From an uncultured Eubacteriales bacterium (GTDB taxonomy: Bacteria > Bacillota > Clostridia > Christensenellales > Borkfalkiaceae): DNA of 64,000 nt. Location: positions 11,648-75,647 of the forward strand of contig UQPN01000009.1 in NCBI GenBank assembly GCA_900542935.1. The letters run 5' to 3'. This document shows, in pieces, positions 27,188-35,891 of the stretch; position 1 is the stretch's first letter; every line of letters starts with the position of its first letter. The position numbers were made by a program, and so were the translations under genes. The notes under the pieces are model-generated. The model was not told where the DNA came from, ran no database searches, and saw only the letters and a program-made list of their open reading frames with translations.

Positions 27188-27223
27188 CGTATTTCCTCCG
27201 GATTTTTGTCTTAGACGTTTTTT

Positions 27224-27252
27224 ATTATATCGCATTTTTTCGGAAATGTAAA
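27224..27252 (-). promoter_or_regulatory. Promoter of the serine hydrolase gene
   Basis: TTTACA (27247-27252) and TATAAT (27224-27229) with a 17-base spacer on the minus strand, about 40 bases before the start codon. Confidence 0.75.
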
Positions 27253-27311
27253 TAGAAAAAACAGCTGTTTTTTTGCAAAAATCCGTTTTTTTATACGTTT
27301 TTGCGATGTCT

Positions 27312-28514
27312 TTACATCGTTTTTGCGATATTTTCCAACGCGTTTACGATAGTTTCCCGCGGGCAGAACGCGCTGAATCGCACGTATTTTTTTCCGTTTT
27401 TCCCGAAGCCGCCGCCCGGCGTGGCGGCAACGCGCGCCTCGTTCAGAAGCGATTCGCACCACTTTTCTCCGCCGGATTTTTCCGGCGCGCGCGCCCACAC
27501 GTACGGCGCGAAACCGCCGAAGCACACCGCGCCGGATTTTTCCAGCCCCGCCCGCAGCGCCGCCGCGTTTTGCATATAATACCGCACGTTTACAAGGTTC
27601 TGCGCCATGCCTTCTTTTGAAAGCGCCGCTTCCGCCGCACGCTGCGTTATGTAACTTACGCCGTTGAATTTCGCGCCCTGCCTGCGCCGCCAAAGCGCTT
27701 TTAACGAAACGCCCCGCCGCATCAGCGTGGCGGGTATCACCGTGTAACCGCAGCGCACCCCCGTGAAACCCGCAAATTTCGAAAACGAACACACCTCTAT
27801 CGCGCACTGTTCCGCCCCCGCGATTTCGTAAACGCTGCGCGGAATTTTTTCGCCCGCCGCCGCGTCTTTTCCGAACGCGAACGGCACGAAACATTCATAC
27901 GCCGCGTCGAACACGATGATAGCGCGCTTTCTCAGGGCGTAATTCACCCATTTTTCCAGCTGTTTTTCCGTATACGCCGCACCCGACGGATTAGACGGCG
28001 AACAGAGGTATATCACGTCCGCATCGAGATTCTGATCGGGCAGCGGCAGAAAGCCGTTATATTCGTCCGCGCGCATATAAACGATTCGGCGCCCGCCGAT
28101 GACGGTTGCGTCGGCATACGCGGGATAGCACGGATCGCTTAACAGAACGACGCCGCTTTTTTCGCACAGTTCCGTAAGCGCGCCGAGATCGGTTTTCGCG
28201 CCGTCCGAAATAAAAATATCGTCCGCAAGCACGCGCACGCCGCGTTCTGCATAGCGCCGCGCGACGGCTTCCCGCAGAAATCCGTAGCCCTGTTCGCTGC
28301 CGTAGCCGCGGAACGTTGCCGCGTTGCCCATCTCTTCCGCCGCCCGCTTCATCGCCGCGACGACGGCGGGCACCAGCGGACGGGTTACGTCGCCTATACC
28401 CAGTCTGAGCGCCGTTTTGCCCGTGCGCGTTTCGAATTCCGCGATTTTTCTTGCGTTTTCCGCAAACAGATAATTTGTCGACAATTTGTTGAAATTTTTA
28501 TTCGGCGTAAACAA
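27312..28514 (-). CDS. dapL: LL-diaminopimelate aminotransferase
   Basis: A 400-residue PLP-dependent class I/II aminotransferase matching DapL, which converts tetrahydrodipicolinate and glutamate directly to LL-diaminopimelate. The start FNKLSTNYLFAEN, the early LGIGDVTRPL and the GYGSEQGYGFLR segment are typical. The PLP lysine is in EVCSFSKFAGFTGVRCGYTV near residue 243, and CSPSNPSGA holds the substrate-side asparagine. It lies 49 bases after dapF on the same strand. The pair makes meso-diaminopimelate for peptidoglycan and lysine by the aminotransferase route. Confidence 0.94.
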   Translation of the reverse strand: MFTPNKNFNKLSTNYLFAENARKIAEFETRTGKTALRLGIGDVTRPLVPAVVAAMKRAAEEMGNAATFRGYGSEQGYGFLREAVARRYAERGVRVLADDIFISDGAKTDLGALTELCEKSGVVLLSDPCYPAYADATVIGGRRIVYMRADEYNGFLPLPDQNLDADVIYLCSPSNPSGAAYTEKQLEKWVNYALRKRAIIVFDAAYECFVPFAFGKDAAAGEKIPRSVYEIAGAEQCAIEVCSFSKFAGFTGVRCGYTVIPATLMRRGVSLKALWRRRQGAKFNGVSYITQRAAEAALSKEGMAQNLVNVRYYMQNAAALRAGLEKSGAVCFGGFAPYVWARAPEKSGGEKWCESLLNEARVAATPGGGFGKNGKKYVRFSAFCPRETIVNALENIAKTM

Positions 28515-28563
28515 CGATTCTGCTCCGAAGAATGATATTTTTCCTCTTTCGTGCTTTTTTTGC

Positions 28564-29412
28564 TTAAATTTCCGTTTCGCCGACGAAAGACAAAACCGCC
28601 TCGCCCGTTAAATACGTATTCTCCCGCGTGATTTTTACCGTTAAATTTCCGCCGCGCATGCGTATCCGGATATTCTCGTTTTCGCGCGCGTACCCGTTTT
28701 TCACCGCCGCCGCGGCAACCGCGCACGCGCCCGATCCGCAGGCAAACGTTTCGCCGCTGCCCCGCTCGAACACGCGCACGAAAAAATCGGCGGCGCCGAC
28801 GAGGGTTACGAATTCCGCATTGGCGCGCCGGGGAAAGAACGGCGCGTTTTCCGCCGCCTCGCCCAGCAAGCCGAAATTTTCCGCCGCCTGCGGAGAAAAC
28901 GTTACGCAGTGCGGATTGCCGTAAGACACGCAGGTGATTTCAAACGTGATTCCGCGCAGGCGCACCTGCCGCGCGACGACTTCGCCGCGGGCATCGGGTG
29001 AAAGCAGCACGGGGATTTTTTCCGCCGCGAATTCCGCCCTGCCCATCTCGGCGCAGACGCTTTCCGTTTCGCCCCAAGCGTTGAGCGCGGGCGTGAGCGT
29101 TTTTACGCCGGCAAGCGTTTCTATTTTCAGCGGCGTATCCTTAACGCCCCTGACGTCGCGCAGAAATTTCGCGGCGCACCGAAGCCCGTTGCCGCACGTT
29201 TCCGCCTCGCTGCCGTCCGCGTTGAAAATACGCATTTTCGCATGCGCGACGTCGCTTTTTTCCAGCAGAACGATACCGTCGCCGCCGACGGATTTGCGCC
29301 GATCGGAAAGACGTGCGGCAAGCGCGGCGGGGTTTTCAAGCGGCGCCGTAAAACAATCGAAATAGAGATAATCGTTGCCGAGCGCGTGCATTTTATAAAA
29401 TTTCCGTTTCAA
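28564..29412 (-). CDS. dapF: Diaminopimelate epimerase
   Basis: A 282-residue epimerase that converts LL- to meso-diaminopimelate. The two catalytic cysteines are in ETCGNGLRC near residue 73 and ACGSGACA near 215. KMHALGNDY near the start and GNPHC in the middle are conserved. The start is most likely the TTG at 29412: it lies 8 bases after a perfect GGAGG and gives KRKFYKMHALGND, the usual family beginning. The GTG at 29421 overlaps the Shine-Dalgarno itself and cannot be the start. It is followed by dapL and preceded by purA (87-base gap). Confidence 0.95.
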   Translation of the reverse strand: MKRKFYKMHALGNDYLYFDCFTAPLENPAALAARLSDRRKSVGGDGIVLLEKSDVAHAKMRIFNADGSEAETCGNGLRCAAKFLRDVRGVKDTPLKIETLAGVKTLTPALNAWGETESVCAEMGRAEFAAEKIPVLLSPDARGEVVARQVRLRGITFEITCVSYGNPHCVTFSPQAAENFGLLGEAAENAPFFPRRANAEFVTLVGAADFFVRVFERGSGETFACGSGACAVAAAAVKNGYARENENIRIRMRGGNLTVKITRENTYLTGEAVLSFVGETEI

Positions 29413-29499
29413 AAAAATCACCTCCGGTAACCGTTGTTTTCTTCGCTTTTCAACGTTTTATCGGAGGTAAATTTTACGAAAGCGCAGACGCGCCCGCTA

Positions 29500-30771
29500 T
29501 TACAGTTTTACGTAAGCTTCTCTTTCGGGACCTACGGACACGTACTTGATTTTGCATTCGCACGCGTTTTCGAGATACTTGATATAATCGAGCGCCTCTT
29601 TGGGAAGATCCTTCTTCTTGCGGCACTTGGAAATATCGGTGTGCCAGCCTTTTACCGTTTCGAGCACGGGCTTGCATTCGTTGAGCAGCGCCGTGGTGGG
29701 GAAAGTATCGATTTTTTTGCAGTTGAGCGTGTACGCCGTGCAGACTTCGATTTCGTCGTAATCGGAAAGCACGTCGAGCTTCGTGAGCGCGATTTCGTCC
29801 GCGCCCTGACAACGGATGCCGTAGCGGGAAGCCACTACGTCGAACGGACCGACTCTGCGGGGACGCCCCGTAGCCGCACCGTATTCCGCGCCCAGTTTAC
29901 GCAGGCGCTCGCCCTTTTCGCCGAAGTATTCCGCTACGAACGGACCTTCGCCCACGCAAGTGGAATATGCCTTCATGATGCCGATGGAGTTATCCAGCTT
30001 CAGATTGGGCACGCCCGCGCCGATGGGTGCGTACGCTGCAATGGTGGACGACGAGGAAGTGTAGGGATAGATACCGAAATCGATATCTCTCAGCGCGCCG
30101 AGCTGCGCTTCGAACATGATGTTTTTGCCCTTTTTCGCCGCGTCGTTGAGATACGAGCCGACGTCGCAGATATAAGGCAGCAGCGGCGTGCCGTACGTTT
30201 CGAAATATTCAATGATATCTTCCGTTTTCACGGGTTCGGCGTGATAGCCGCCCACAACGGTGAGGTTCTTCCAATCCACGATGTCCGCCACTCTTGCGTA
30301 CAGGTGTTCTTTATCGAGCAGTTCGCCCATTCTGAACGCCTTTTTATAATATTTATCGGCGTACACGGGCGCGATGCCGCGGCGGGTGGAACCGAATTTC
30401 TTGCCCGCGAGGCGATCTTCTTCCAGACAATCCTGCAATACGTTGTAGGGCATCGTAATTACCGCGCGATCGGAAATTTTAAGATTTTCGGGGGTGATTT
30501 CCACGCCCGCCGAACGCAGTTTATCCATTTCGCCGCAAAGGTGTTTCAGATCGATTACCATGCCGTTGCCGAGCACGTTGACCACCTTCTTTCTTAAAAT
30601 GCCGGAGGGAAGCAGATTCAACGCGAATTTGCCGAGGTCGTTCACCACCGTGTGTCCCGCATTGTTGCCGCCCTGATAACGGCAGACGATGTTGTAATCT
30701 TCGGAAAGAAGATCCACCATTCTGCCCTTGCCTTCGTCGCCCCAGTTGATGCCGCAAATGGATGTAAGCAT
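29500..30771 (-). CDS. purA: Adenylosuccinate synthetase
   Basis: A 423-residue GTP-dependent enzyme that joins IMP and aspartate to make adenylosuccinate, the first committed step to AMP. The N-terminal GINWGDEGKGRMVD loop (a variant of the usual WGDEGKGK) and QGGNNAGHTVV are clear. GTTRRGI-type loop residues appear as GSTRRGIAPVYADKYYK, and the late segment FDVVASRYGIRCQGADEIALTKLDVL is complete. The ATG at 30771 follows AGGAG; an in-frame ATG 29 codons upstream has no site. A consensus promoter lies about 100 bases upstream. Its aspartate-consuming step releases fumarate downstream (through PurB), which links loosely to the fumarate operon at 50-61 kb. Confidence 0.96.
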   Translation of the reverse strand: MLTSICGINWGDEGKGRMVDLLSEDYNIVCRYQGGNNAGHTVVNDLGKFALNLLPSGILRKKVVNVLGNGMVIDLKHLCGEMDKLRSAGVEITPENLKISDRAVITMPYNVLQDCLEEDRLAGKKFGSTRRGIAPVYADKYYKKAFRMGELLDKEHLYARVADIVDWKNLTVVGGYHAEPVKTEDIIEYFETYGTPLLPYICDVGSYLNDAAKKGKNIMFEAQLGALRDIDFGIYPYTSSSSTIAAYAPIGAGVPNLKLDNSIGIMKAYSTCVGEGPFVAEYFGEKGERLRKLGAEYGAATGRPRRVGPFDVVASRYGIRCQGADEIALTKLDVLSDYDEIEVCTAYTLNCKKIDTFPTTALLNECKPVLETVKGWHTDISKCRKKKDLPKEALDYIKYLENACECKIKYVSVGPEREAYVKL

Positions 30772-30877
30772 ATGTAATTTCTCCTTGCGCCGCGTTCTGT
30801 TTTTTGCCCGCGTTATATACATTATATAAGCATAAGCAAAAACGCCGCGCCGATTCAAGCCTTTTCAGCCGTGATAC

Positions 30878-30906
30878 ATTATAACCTTTTTTTTCGCGCT
30901 TGTCAA
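30878..30906 (-). promoter_or_regulatory. Promoter of purA
   Basis: Perfect TTGACA (30901-30906) and TATAAT (30878-30883) with a 17-base spacer on the minus strand. The leader is about 100 bases and has no riboswitch I recognise. Between 30907 and 31097 I see nothing further. Confidence 0.85.
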
Positions 30907-31097
30907 GTGCGGGGCGGCGATTCCCGTGAATTTTCGGTAAATTTTTCTTGCGATACGCGGCTATCGTTGCGCCCGCGTTTATTAAAATATGCTTCCCTCA
31001 TACAGAAATATGCCGTTTTTCTTTCTTTTTCGCAAAAAAAATCGCAAGGCGGACGGTCGGATCACAAGCTTTTTACAGAATTTTTACGCGCAGAAAG

Positions 31098-31126
31098 TTG
31101 ACAAATTTTTAAAAAAGGTTTATGAT
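31098..31126 (+). promoter_or_regulatory. Promoter of the NUDIX gene
   Basis: TTGACA (31098-31103) and TATGAT (31121-31126) with a 17-base spacer, about 85 bases before the start codon. Confidence 0.8.
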
Positions 31127-31217
31127 AGTAAAAAAGAGTTTATAAGATTGCAAATCCGTATGCCGTGCGGAACGCGGCTGCGGAAAACAGCGATACGAAT
31201 AAAAGGAGGAGATAGAA

Positions 31218-31712
31218 ATGTATTGCAGAAATTGCGGACAGAAACTGACGCTTCGTTTTTGCGAAAACGAAGGGCTGATCCCCTATTGCGATACCTGCGA
31301 AAAATATGTGTTTCCGCAGTTCGCCGTAGCGGTATCGATGGTGGTAACCAACCGCGAACAGAATAAAATACTGCTTGCCAAACACGTGGAGGACGACGAC
31401 TTCATTTTGTTTGCGGGGTATGTGAAAAAAGGCGAAAACGCCGAGAAAACCGTACCCAGAGAAATTAAGGAAGAGCTTGGCGTGAACGTGGTGAAAAGCA
31501 AGTATATGTCCTCGCGCTACCATTCTCAGCGCGACGTTCTGATGTTGAATTTCATCGTTGTGGTGGAAGATATGCCGCTGAAAGTGAACGCCGAAGAAAT
31601 TTCGGAAGTGAGATGGTGCTCGTTTGACGAAGCGGCGCAACTCATCCGGAAAGGCACTACCGCGGAATATTTTTTAAACAACGCGATTAAAGAACTGAAA
31701 CGGAAAATATAA
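31218..31712 (+). CDS. NUDIX hydrolase with N-terminal zinc ribbon
   Basis: A 164-residue NUDIX protein. Residues 3-6 (CRNC) and 24-27 (CDTC) form a four-cysteine zinc ribbon in front of the catalytic domain, as in NADH pyrophosphatase-like and related NUDIX proteins. The NUDIX box GYVKKGENAEKTVPREIKEELGV (Gx5Ex7REUxEExGU) is perfect at about residues 67-89. The enzyme would hydrolyse a nucleoside diphosphate-X compound; the substrate is not visible. An AGGAGG-type site precedes the ATG. It has its own promoter and faces the DUF1540 gene. Confidence 0.92.
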   Translation: MYCRNCGQKLTLRFCENEGLIPYCDTCEKYVFPQFAVAVSMVVTNREQNKILLAKHVEDDDFILFAGYVKKGENAEKTVPREIKEELGVNVVKSKYMSSRYHSQRDVLMLNFIVVVEDMPLKVNAEEISEVRWCSFDEAAQLIRKGTTAEYFLNNAIKELKRKI

Positions 31713-31715
31713 AAA

Positions 31716-31782
31716 ATTCCCCTCTCCGCGTCGCGGAGAGAGAAACCCCTTACGGATAAGCCGTAAAAACCGGCTTATTTTC
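31716..31782. terminator. Terminator pair between convergent NUDIX and DUF1540 genes
   Basis: Hairpin one (CTCTCCGC-GTC-GCGGAGAG, 31722-31740) is followed on the minus strand by GGGAATTTTTT and serves the DUF1540 gene. Hairpin two (ATAAGCCG-TAAAAAC-CGGCTTAT, 31756-31778) is followed on the plus strand by TTT and serves the NUDIX gene, overlapping the DUF1540 stop. Confidence 0.6.
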
Positions 31783-31936
31783 TGCTGAACGAATCGCAGC
31801 AGGTACAGCTGTCCTCTTCGCAGGAACAGGTGTTGCCCACGTGGATTTCGGGCAGAGTGCAATAATCTCCCGTATGGTTGTACTTACATTCGGTAACGCC
31901 GCAACCGATACAGGTGTTTACGTTTTTTTCTTCCAT
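31775..31936 (-). CDS. DUF1540 cysteine-rich small protein
   Basis: A 53-residue protein with eight cysteines arranged as CIGCGVTECKYN, YCTLPEIHVGN and TCSCEEDSCTCC. This matches the DUF1540 family, short Cys-rich (probably metal-binding) proteins common in Clostridia and of unknown function. The family's CxxxxCxYN and IxVG elements are both present. The ATG at 31936 sits 9 bases after a perfect AGGAGG. Longer in-frame starts would add an unrelated hydrophobic N-terminus and overlap the promoter region of rplI. Confidence 0.88.
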   Translation of the reverse strand: MEEKNVNTCIGCGVTECKYNHTGDYCTLPEIHVGNTCSCEEDSCTCCDSFSRK

Positions 31937-32032
31937 TTGTCTTACCTCCTTGACAAGAACAGTATGCGCGAAGAAAAAAATAATATCTACGTTTGACAAA
32001 AATTTTTTTAAATAATTACGAGGTGCCAAGCT

Positions 32033-32473
32033 ATGAAAGTGATTTTAACGAAAGACGTGAAAGGAACAGGCAAAAAAGGCGACGTGGCGGAAGTTTCCGA
32101 CGGCTACGCGCGCAATTTTCTGATTAAAAAAGGACTGGCGACGGAAGCGACTTCCACAGGCATTAACGAAACAAACCAGAAAAAAGCCGCCGACGCCTAC
32201 CACAAGGCGGAAGAAGTAAAGGCGATGAAAGAACTTGCCGCGAAAATGAAAGGCACGGAAGTTACCGTTCCCATTAAGGTGGGCGCCAACGGAAAAACGT
32301 TCGGAAGCGTTACGGGCGCGCAGGTTGCCGCGGCGCTTGCCGGAAAAGGATTCGACATCGACAAGAAGTGCATCCGGCTGGACGCGGTGAAAGCCGTGGG
32401 CACGTATACGGCGGAAATCCGGCTGATGGAAAACGTGAACGTGAGCGTAAAAGTGAACGTTACGGCGGAATAA
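32033..32473 (+). CDS. rplI: 50S ribosomal protein bL9
   Basis: A 146-residue ribosomal protein, full length. The N-terminal domain MKVILTKDVKGTGKKGDVAEVSDGYARNFLIKKGLA is the bL9 signature, followed by the long connecting helix and the C-terminal rRNA-binding domain (GKTFGSVT...). It binds 23S rRNA near the L1 stalk base. A TTGACA sits 40 bases before the start, and the GAGGTG site is 8 bases before the ATG. The usual neighbours (rpsF, rpsR, dnaB) are absent here; YitT follows after 89 bases. Confidence 0.96.
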   Translation: MKVILTKDVKGTGKKGDVAEVSDGYARNFLIKKGLATEATSTGINETNQKKAADAYHKAEEVKAMKELAAKMKGTEVTVPIKVGANGKTFGSVTGAQVAAALAGKGFDIDKKCIRLDAVKAVGTYTAEIRLMENVNVSVKVNVTAE

Positions 32474-32562
32474 ATCCCCTTTTTGCGCCATGCGAACCGT
32501 GCCGCGCCTTTGGCCGAGCGCCGCGCGGACAGCGGATCGTTACAATTTACCGAAGAAGTATT

Positions 32563-33540
32563 ATGAAAAATTCCGAAAAAAACAAAACCGAAGCCGACGG
32601 CATCGAAAACGTATATCAGACGACAAAACATCGTCCCAAAGACGCGCCCGCGAACACGACGGGCGCGGCGTTTTGGTTTAAGACGATTGTCGCGATGCTG
32701 GCGTCCTCTTTTTTAATCGCGTTTGCGGCGCAATGCCTGCTGACGCCCAACCACTTCGCCACGGGCGGTGCCACGGGCATTGCCGTCATTTTAAACAAGG
32801 CGTTCGGTATATCGCTGAGCAAGACGGTGTTTTGCATCAACGCGCCTCTCATTATCATTTCGTTTTTCGTAGTGAACAAGCGGTTTGCCTTTTTAACGCT
32901 GGGAAACGTGGGCACGCAGACGCTTTGGCTGTACATGATGGAAAAAGCAAATTTCCCGCAGCTGATTTTCGAAGAACGGATTTTCGCCGCGATTTTCGCG
33001 GGGATTCTGATGGGAACCGGCATTTTTCTCGCGTTGAAAACAGGCGGCTCTTCCGGCGGCATGGACATCGTGGCGGTGATCGTACAGAAAAAGATTTCGG
33101 CGAACTCTATCGCGTGGGTTTTGTTTGTGCTGAACTGCGTTGTAATCGCTTCCTCGTATTTTGTGTATAAAGACCTCGCGGACACGGCGGGCGGGAAAAT
33201 TTTGCCTCTGGTGATGGCGGTATGCGAGCAGTACGTGGAGAGCAAGGTATACGATACCATCGTGAACGGGATGCAATCCGCGATAGAATTCCGCGTGGTT
33301 ACGGATAAGCCGGAAGAGGTGGCGGCACTGCTGTTTTCGCGGCTGGAACGCGGCGTTACTTCGATTACCGTGAAAGGCATGTACACGCAGGCGGAACACT
33401 CGCTGTTAATCTGCGTGGTTTCGCGGCGGCAGGTGAACGCGTTCAAACGGCTGGTAAAAACCGCCGACCCAGATTCGTTTGTGGTGATGTCGAAGGTATC
33501 GCAGGTGCTGGGGTACGGATTCTATTCGGACTCGCACTGA
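32563..33540 (+). CDS. YitT family membrane protein
   Basis: A 325-residue YitT-type protein: five to six membrane helices in the first ~215 residues and a cytoplasmic DUF2179 domain at the C-terminus. The N-terminal helix region contains LLTPNHFATGGATGIAVIL, and GGSSGGMDIVA near 165 is the family hallmark. The DUF2179 part starts SAIEFRVVTDKPEEVAALL and holds RGVTSITVKGMYT. The function is unknown. The start is the ATG at 32563; a much longer in-frame start would read through the rplI end. The Shine-Dalgarno (GAAGAAG) is weak. Confidence 0.92.
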   Translation: MKNSEKNKTEADGIENVYQTTKHRPKDAPANTTGAAFWFKTIVAMLASSFLIAFAAQCLLTPNHFATGGATGIAVILNKAFGISLSKTVFCINAPLIIISFFVVNKRFAFLTLGNVGTQTLWLYMMEKANFPQLIFEERIFAAIFAGILMGTGIFLALKTGGSSGGMDIVAVIVQKKISANSIAWVLFVLNCVVIASSYFVYKDLADTAGGKILPLVMAVCEQYVESKVYDTIVNGMQSAIEFRVVTDKPEEVAALLFSRLERGVTSITVKGMYTQAEHSLLICVVSRRQVNAFKRLVKTADPDSFVVMSKVSQVLGYGFYSDSH

Positions 33541-33766
33541 GCGGCAAAGCGCCGGATTGAACGACGCCGAACGTCAAAACAGGTTTCCGATCGGACGTTT
33601 TAAAAGACTTTTACATTGCCGCGGCAAACAAACGTGAAATGAAATGCGGTTTTTCCCCTATGGGGAAAGAGAGAAATGCGGGACGCTTCTGCCGTTTTTC
33701 AATGTGAAAAATCAGAAATTTTTTTGATTTTCTCCGCATTTTACAAGACTTTTTTGCATTCAACGC

Positions 33767-33795
33767 TTGACAAACGCTATAAAATATGTTATTAT
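33767..33795 (+). promoter_or_regulatory. Promoter of the HU gene
   Basis: TTGACA (33767-33772) and TATTAT (33790-33795) with a 17-base spacer, about 80 bases before the HU start. Upstream, the 33541-33766 gap holds a weak AACGTC/GACGTT hairpin (33576-33597) that may end the YitT transcript and a TTTCCCC-TAT-GGGGAAA palindrome without a T-run. Confidence 0.8.
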
Positions 33796-33883
33796 CGAAA
33801 TACCTGTTGGGGAAAGCGTTGCGAAATACCGTTGCGGCGCCCGAACGAACGGGAATAAAAATTCCTAAAGGGGACTTTATCTT

Positions 33884-34156
33884 ATGAACAAAGGCGAACT
33901 CATTAAAGCAGTAGCTACGAAGGCAGGCTTCACGAGCAAGGACGCGCAGATCGCGTACGACGCTTTGATCGATACGATCACGGAAGCTCTGAAGAACGGC
34001 GAAAAGGTTCAGCTCGTTGGTTTCGGTACGTTTGAAATCAAAGACGTACCCGCGAAAACGGGCATCAACCCGCAGACGAAAGAATCCGTTGAAATTGCGG
34101 CTTCCAAGAAACCCGTTCTGAAATTCGGCAAAGCTTACAAAGAGCTCTTCAACTAA
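33884..34156 (+). CDS. hup: HU family DNA-binding protein
   Basis: A 90-residue histone-like protein, exact family length. It starts MNKGELIKAVATKAGFTSKDAQ, has the GTFEIKDVPAKTGINPQT beta-arm region near 48-65 and ends VLKFGKAYKELFN. HU forms dimers that bend and compact DNA. The AAAGGGG site, a promoter in front and a strong terminator behind show a well-expressed single-gene unit. Confidence 0.97.
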   Translation: MNKGELIKAVATKAGFTSKDAQIAYDALIDTITEALKNGEKVQLVGFGTFEIKDVPAKTGINPQTKESVEIAASKKPVLKFGKAYKELFN

Positions 34157-34176
34157 TTCATTAGCTGAAAAACCAA

Positions 34177-34217
34177 GAAAAACGAACTCTGTTTCAAACA
34201 GGGTTCGTTTTTCTTTT
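34177..34217 (+). terminator. Terminator of the HU gene
   Basis: GAAAAACGAACTCTGTTT pairs with AAACAGGGTTCGTTTTTC across a single C, with one G-T pair, followed by TTTT. It begins 20 bases after the stop. Confidence 0.9.
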
Positions 34218-34480
34218 ACTCCCCTTTTCGCTTTTTCCGACAGAATCCGTCGCAGAACAGCCGCGTCGAAAGCAGCCGAAAAAAATTTTTTCTTCCCCTC
34301 TTTTTTGCCCCCGAAAGCCGTTCACGATTGCGTTTTGCGGGGGAGATTTGCCCGAAAGACTATATAAAGCCTGCGTTTTACCCCGTAAAAACAAAAACGT
34401 GAAAGACGAAAAAACGCATAAAAATAAGTAAAAACGGGCAAAATATGGCACGTTTTGCATAAAATACGGCATAAAATGAT

Positions 34481-34509
34481 TTGACAAACGCAAAAAAATG
34501 CCCTAAAAT
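34481..34509 (+). promoter_or_regulatory. Promoter of glmM-glmS
   Basis: TTGACA (34481-34486) and TAAAAT (34504-34509) with a 17-base spacer. The -35 region shares TTGACAAACGC with the HU promoter. The remainder of the gap (34218-34480) is A-rich and shows no RNA element; no glmS ribozyme is seen. Confidence 0.8.
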
Positions 34510-34567
34510 ATAAAAACATGTAAACAGGCTATATGTAAACCAAACAAAAACGAGGAGCGAAAAGAAT

Positions 34568-35890
34568 ATGGGATTGTTTTTCGGGACGGACGGACTGAGA
34601 GGAAAGGTAAACGAGGATCTGACGCCGGAAGTGGCGTACAAGGTGGGCAACGCGCTTTCGATACTCAAAGAAAAACCTGTGATTTTAATCGGCGGAGACA
34701 CGCGGATTTCGCGCACGTATTTAACTTCGGGCTTGGCGAGCGGCGCCATGAGCGGCGGCGCGCGGGTAATTGACGCGGGCGTGGTGCCTACGGCGGGCAT
34801 CGCGTATCTTACAAAGCTGATCGGCGCGGATTACGGCGTGGTGATTTCCGCTTCGCACAACAGCGGAGAATACAACGGCATTAAAGTTTTCAATTCCGAG
34901 GGGTATAAACTGGGCGACAAGGAAGAAGAACGCATCGAGCGCTGCTTTATTCACGAGAAAACGAACGATTTTCCGGACATCGGCAGTTACGAGCAGGATT
35001 TGCATTTAATCAAACGCTACCGCGAATTTTTGCTGAATGCCGTCGAACACAGCTTTGCGGGCAAAACCATCGTGCTGGACGGAGCGTTCGGGGCGGCGCA
35101 CAGAATTGCGCCGGACGTTTTCCGCCGCGCGGGCGCAAGCGTGATTGCGGCTAACTGCGTGGACGACGGTTTATCCATCAACCGCAACTGCGGCGCCGTG
35201 TACCCGCACAATCTTGCGCGCAAAGTATTGCGTTATAAGGCGGATATGGGATTTGCCTTCGACGGCGACGCCGACCGCCTGATTGCCGTGGACGAACACG
35301 GCGACGTGATTGACGGGGATATGATTTTATGCGCGCTGGCGAAATACTTCGACGCGCAGGGCAAACTCCCCTGCCGCACCGCCGTGGGCACCAGCCATAC
35401 GAACATGGCGATCGAGAACGATTTAAAAGCACACGGCATTTCGCTGGTACGTACGGACATCGGCGATAAATACGTGCTTGCCAGACTGCTGGAAAAAGGA
35501 TATTCCTTAGGCGGAGAACAGAGCGGGCACATCATACTGAAAGATTACGCCACCACGGGCGACGGAATTTTAACGGCGATCGCGCTGACGAACATGCTGA
35601 TTTCCGAAAACAAAACGCTTGCCGAAGGCGTGAAAATCCCCCTGTACCCGCAGGAAAACAAAAACGTGCCCGTGGAAGATAAATTCCGCGTAATCAACAG
35701 CGAAGAACTTTCGAAGCAGGTGGCGAAATACAACGCGGCGCTTGCCGGCAAAGGCAGGCTGATGATTCGCGCTTCCGGCACGGAGCCGAAAATCCGCGTG
35801 ATGGTGGAAAGCAAGGACGAAGCGCTGAACCGCGAAGTGGCGGCGACGCTGGTTGCCACCATCGAAAAAATCAACGGGGAGAAAGCGTAA
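34568..35890 (+). CDS. glmM: Phosphoglucosamine mutase
   Basis: A 440-residue alpha-D-phosphohexomutase that converts glucosamine-6-phosphate to glucosamine-1-phosphate for UDP-GlcNAc and cell-wall synthesis. The N-terminus LFFGTDGLRGKVNEDLTPE, the phosphoserine loop VVISASHNSGEYNGIK near residue 95-110, the metal loop FDGDADRLIAVD near 234 and the phosphate-binding RASGTEPKIRVMVE near 400 are all intact. A GAGGAG site precedes the ATG. Its stop is one base from the glmS start, so the two are translationally linked; they make consecutive intermediates. Confidence 0.97.
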   Translation: MGLFFGTDGLRGKVNEDLTPEVAYKVGNALSILKEKPVILIGGDTRISRTYLTSGLASGAMSGGARVIDAGVVPTAGIAYLTKLIGADYGVVISASHNSGEYNGIKVFNSEGYKLGDKEEERIERCFIHEKTNDFPDIGSYEQDLHLIKRYREFLLNAVEHSFAGKTIVLDGAFGAAHRIAPDVFRRAGASVIAANCVDDGLSINRNCGAVYPHNLARKVLRYKADMGFAFDGDADRLIAVDEHGDVIDGDMILCALAKYFDAQGKLPCRTAVGTSHTNMAIENDLKAHGISLVRTDIGDKYVLARLLEKGYSLGGEQSGHIILKDYATTGDGILTAIALTNMLISENKTLAEGVKIPLYPQENKNVPVEDKFRVINSEELSKQVAKYNAALAGKGRLMIRASGTEPKIRVMVESKDEALNREVAATLVATIEKINGEKA

Positions 35891-35891
35891 C

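Noticed and set aside
33651..33668. TTTCCCC-TAT-GGGGAAA palindrome upstream of the HU gene
   Set aside because: It has no T-run on either strand and no second copy, so neither a terminator nor an operator can be supported.
34218..34567. Possible glmS ribozyme upstream of glmM-glmS
   Set aside because: The gap has none of the conserved ribozyme core, and glmS follows glmM by one base.
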